Source of the DNA: Rhizobacter sp.
GTDB lineage: Bacteria > Pseudomonadota > Gammaproteobacteria > Burkholderiales > Burkholderiaceae_C
DNA: 64,000 nt
Direction: 5' to 3'
NCBI GenBank assembly: GCA_019635355.1
Contig: JAHBZQ010000001.1
Coordinates: 2,108,001 to 2,172,000 of the forward strand
The position numbers and the translations under genes are program-made. Shown here in pieces: positions 60,742-64,000 of this stretch (position 1 is its first letter; each line of letters opens with the position of its first letter). The notes beneath the pieces were generated by a model, which was not told the origin of the DNA, ran no database searches, and was given only the letters and a program-made list of their open reading frames with translations.

Positions 60742-60983
60742 CGGCGCTCCTGCGCCCCCGAGCCGGCGCGGTTGACGGCACGCCTCACCTCGACCGGCTG
60801 GCGCACCGTTGGCTTGTCGGCCAGCAGCGCGCTGCCCACGTCGTCGACCCAACCGACCAGCATCGCGTGCTGCGGCTCGAAGAGCATGCGGTCCTCGGCG
60901 GCCAGCAAGGCGCCAGCCCCGAGGGCGGCCACCGCGGTCACGGCGGCCATGAGTGAAGGAATGTGCGAAGGCGCGGATTTCAT
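60738..60983 (-). CDS. small secreted or membrane protein of unknown function
   Basis: An 81-residue protein with an N-terminal hydrophobic segment (about residues 11-29, LMAAVTAVAALGAGALLAA) and a charged tail. I do not recognise it. The 4-base overlap (ATGA) with the iron-permease-like gene and an upstream AGGGG support translation and an operon. Confidence 0.6.
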   Translation of the reverse strand: MKSAPSHIPSLMAAVTAVAALGAGALLAAEDRMLFEPQHAMLVGWVDDVGSALLADKPTVRQPVEVRRAVNRAGSGAQERR

Positions 60984-61011
60984 GACCGGCCCCTTTCCCT
61001 GTGGAGGTGGA

Positions 61012-61539
61012 TCAATGAGCCTTGGGCGCTTCTTCGCCCATCAGCTCGCTCTTGCGCGCCTGCAGCGACGCGCCCAGTTCCTTGAGGTCGAGTTCCGTCT
61101 TCTTGAGCTTCGGGAACATCTCCTTCTCTTCTTCCTTCACGTGGTGCTCGACGTACTCGCCCAGCACGGTGACCTTCGCGTCATACAGGTCGTCGGACGG
61201 CTGCATGCCGCGGATCTGGGCGATCAGGTCTTTCGCGCTCGCGTGCTCGACCTGGGCCTCGTCGACGAGGTCGGCTTCGTCGGCCATCACGTCATAGGCG
61301 GCCGGGTACACCAGCTCTTCCTCGATCTGCGCGTGCACGCTCAGCATCTCGCAGATCTGCTCGGCGAGCGCCTGCTTCTGGCTGTCGTCGGCCTCGGCCT
61401 TGACGAGCTTTTCGTATTCCTTGAACAAGGCCTTCACGTCCTTGTGGTCCTGCGTCAGCAGCTTGATGGCGTCGGGCGTGCGCGAGGCGGCCGAACGGGT
61501 GGAGGTGGACTTGCGGCTCTGGGTGGATGTGGTCGGCAT
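61012..61539 (-). CDS. hemerythrin domain protein
   Basis: A 175-residue protein with a basic, Ser/Thr-rich N terminus (residues 1-20) and a hemerythrin HHE four-helix bundle. The di-iron ligands fit H (QDHKDVKALF), H/E (SVHAQIEEELVYP), H (VEHASAKDLIAQI) and HH/E (YVEHHVKEEEKEMFP). Such proteins bind oxygen or nitric oxide or handle iron or peroxide. The start ATG 61539 has GGAGCC 9 bases upstream. It lies 28 bases upstream of the small protein gene and probably heads the operon with the iron-permease-like gene. Confidence 0.9.
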   Translation of the reverse strand: MPTTSTQSRKSTSTRSAASRTPDAIKLLTQDHKDVKALFKEYEKLVKAEADDSQKQALAEQICEMLSVHAQIEEELVYPAAYDVMADEADLVDEAQVEHASAKDLIAQIRGMQPSDDLYDAKVTVLGEYVEHHVKEEEKEMFPKLKKTELDLKELGASLQARKSELMGEEAPKAH

Positions 61540-61655
61540 GGGATGGCTCCGTACTGCGTGGCTGTCTGTGGGGCCGTCGATCGGGAGTCGATCAGGGCAT
61601 GGACGAAGAGTACGAATGAACGCAGCCGCGCAAAAGGACCCTGTCAGCAAGACGC

Positions 61656-61670
61656 GGAAAACTCCTACAC
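61656..61670. promoter_or_regulatory. shared stress motif upstream of the hemerythrin gene
   Basis: GGAAAACTCCTACAC matches GGAAACGCCCTACAC at 59708-59722 in 12 of 15 positions, in the same orientation and at nearly the same distance (about 117 versus 122 bases) from the downstream minus-strand gene. Confidence 0.45.
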
Positions 61671-61707
61671 GCGCGGGCCGTGGCGGCCGACGGCAGCGCC
61701 CAAAAGC

Positions 61708-61731
61708 AAAACGGGCCGTGAGGCCCGTTTT
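61708..61731 (-). terminator. intrinsic terminator after tRNA-Ser
   Basis: AAAACGGGCC-GTGA-GGCCCGTTTT is a perfect 10-base stem with a 4-base loop, 11 bases beyond the tRNA 3' end; on the minus strand it is followed by GCTTTTG. Confidence 0.85.
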
Positions 61732-61740
61732 GTGGTCTAG

Positions 61741-61829
<89 letters not shown>

Positions 61830-61876
61830 TGATCGGTGCCCGGCAGGTCGTTCGCCGGAAAGCCCAGGATTCTAGC

Positions 61877-63172
<1,296 letters not shown>

Positions 63173-63195
63173 GGTCTGCGGATTCTAGGAGGGGC

Positions 63196-64000
63196 TTACT
63201 TCAGACCCTTGGGCAACGGGAAGTGCACGGTCTCTTCCACCCCGTCCATCTTGCGCACCGACACCGCGCCCAGGGCCTTCAACCGGGTGATCACCTGTGT
63301 CACCAGGATCTCGGGTGCCGACGCGCCCGCGGTGAGGCCGACACGACGTTTGCCGTCGAGCCACTCGGGCCTCAGGTCGTCCGGCTGGTCGACCATGTAG
63401 GCGCTGGCTCCCAGGCGTTCACCGAGTTCGCGCAGGCGGTTGCTGTTGCTGCTGGTCGGGCTGCCCACGACGATGAGCACGTCGACCTGCGGGGCGAGCA
63501 CCTTCACCGCGTCTTGCCGGTTCTGCGTGGCGTAGCAGATGTCCTGCTGCTTGGGCTCACGCACGCTCGGGAAGCGCCGCTTCACCGCCGCCAGGATGTC
63601 GGCCGCATCGTCGACCGAGAGCGTGGTCTGCGTGACCACCGCGAGCTTGTCGGTCTGCGCCGGTTGCACCCGCTCGACGTCGGCCACGTCTTCCACGAGG
63701 TGGATGCCTTCGCTGAGCTGCCCCATCGTGCCTTCGACCTCGGGGTGCCCCTTGTGGCCGATCATGATGAAGTCGTAGCCCTCCTTGTGGAGCTTGGCCA
63801 CTTCCACATGCACCTTGGTGACGAGCGGGCAGGTGGCGTCGAAGATCGAGAAGCCGCGCTCCTGCGCTTCCTTGCGCACCGCCTGCGACACGCCATGCGC
63901 GCTGAAGACGAGCGTGGCACCCGCCGGCACCTCGGCCAGGTCTTCAATGAAGATCGCACCCTTGGCCTTCAGGTCATTGACGACGTAGGTGTTGTGCACG
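63196..64000 (-). CDS. ispH: 4-hydroxy-3-methylbut-2-enyl diphosphate reductase (5' end missing)
   Basis: Last enzyme of the non-mevalonate isoprenoid pathway, a [4Fe-4S] protein making IPP and DMAPP. The visible 268 residues start inside HNTYVVNDL and include two of the three cluster cysteines (DATCPLVTKVH and QDICYATQNRQ), the SAHGVS histidine region, the VGSPTSSNSNRL substrate loop and GLTAGASAPE. The N-terminal part, with the first cysteine, lies beyond the right edge. The ORF-like ATG at 63999 is only an internal methionine position. Confidence 0.94.
   Translation of the reverse strand, partial: VHNTYVVNDLKAKGAIFIEDLAEVPAGATLVFSAHGVSQAVRKEAQERGFSIFDATCPLVTKVHVEVAKLHKEGYDFIMIGHKGHPEVEGTMGQLSEGIHLVEDVADVERVQPAQTDKLAVVTQTTLSVDDAADILAAVKRRFPSVREPKQQDICYATQNRQDAVKVLAPQVDVLIVVGSPTSSNSNRLRELGERLGASAYMVDQPDDLRPEWLDGKRRVGLTAGASAPEILVTQVITRLKALGAVSVRKMDGVEETVHFPLPKGLK

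Overview
The window looks like chromosome from a high-GC betaproteobacterium of the order Burkholderiales, plausibly the Rubrivivax/Leptothrix/Rhizobacter/Piscinibacter group. The reasons are the strong G/C bias at third codon positions, a Bug-type tricarboxylate-binding protein, a clustered livHMGF transporter, lolA-ftsK next to trxB, a DUF3717-DUF1289 protein and three copies of an inverted-repeat element of the kind scattered in Burkholderiales genomes. The genus is an inference. I see no phage, plasmid or insertion sequence. No stretch above 300 bases lacks a gene.

1-16.3 kb: the tail of an unknown gene, uvrD, a patatin phospholipase, a Crp/Fnr regulator divergent from a two-subunit molybdenum hydroxylase, guaC and an amidase. 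Then comes a four-gene operon for a TelA protein, an XpaC-like membrane protein, a lipoprotein joining a substrate-binding domain to a von Willebrand A domain, and a membrane-anchored binding protein. An AmpR-like LysR regulator follows, divergent from a class A beta-lactamase.

16.3-31.2 kb: valS, a 2-hydroxyacid dehydrogenase homologue with altered catalytic residues, galU, tusA-like, NUDIX, cysM, tRNA-Leu(CAA), a rhomboid protease, an NAD-binding epimerase-like protein, a ferredoxin-type reductase overlapping a Bug-family binding protein, a CsgG-like lipoprotein, and livHMGF without its binding protein.

31.3-45.8 kb: rarA, a TPR membrane protein, lolA, ftsK, a Crp/Fnr regulator divergent from trxB, rpmB-rpmG, a fatty-acid desaturase, an RsmB-type rRNA methyltransferase, a DUF1653 protein, purN, trpS with an unusual C-terminal extension, a DUF3717-DUF1289 protein and a MATE exporter.

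45.7-60.7 kb is a signalling region. It holds a Cpx-like module (Spy/CpxP-like protein, response regulator, sensor kinase) with a CpxR-like box, two tandem diguanylate cyclases, a 735-residue hybrid kinase, a 2107-residue soluble hybrid kinase with eleven 92-residue HAMP-type repeats, and a divergent single-domain response regulator. The two hybrid kinases overlap by 16 bases and probably form one operon.

60.2-64 kb: a low-affinity iron permease-like protein coupled to a small membrane protein, a hemerythrin, tRNA-Ser(CGA), serS and the 3' part of ispH. A shared 15-base motif lies about 120 bases upstream of both the giant kinase and the hemerythrin gene, suggesting a common stress regulon.

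The best candidates for something undescribed are the telA/xpaC/vWA operon, the giant HAMP-array kinase with its shared upstream motif, and the degenerate dehydrogenase.
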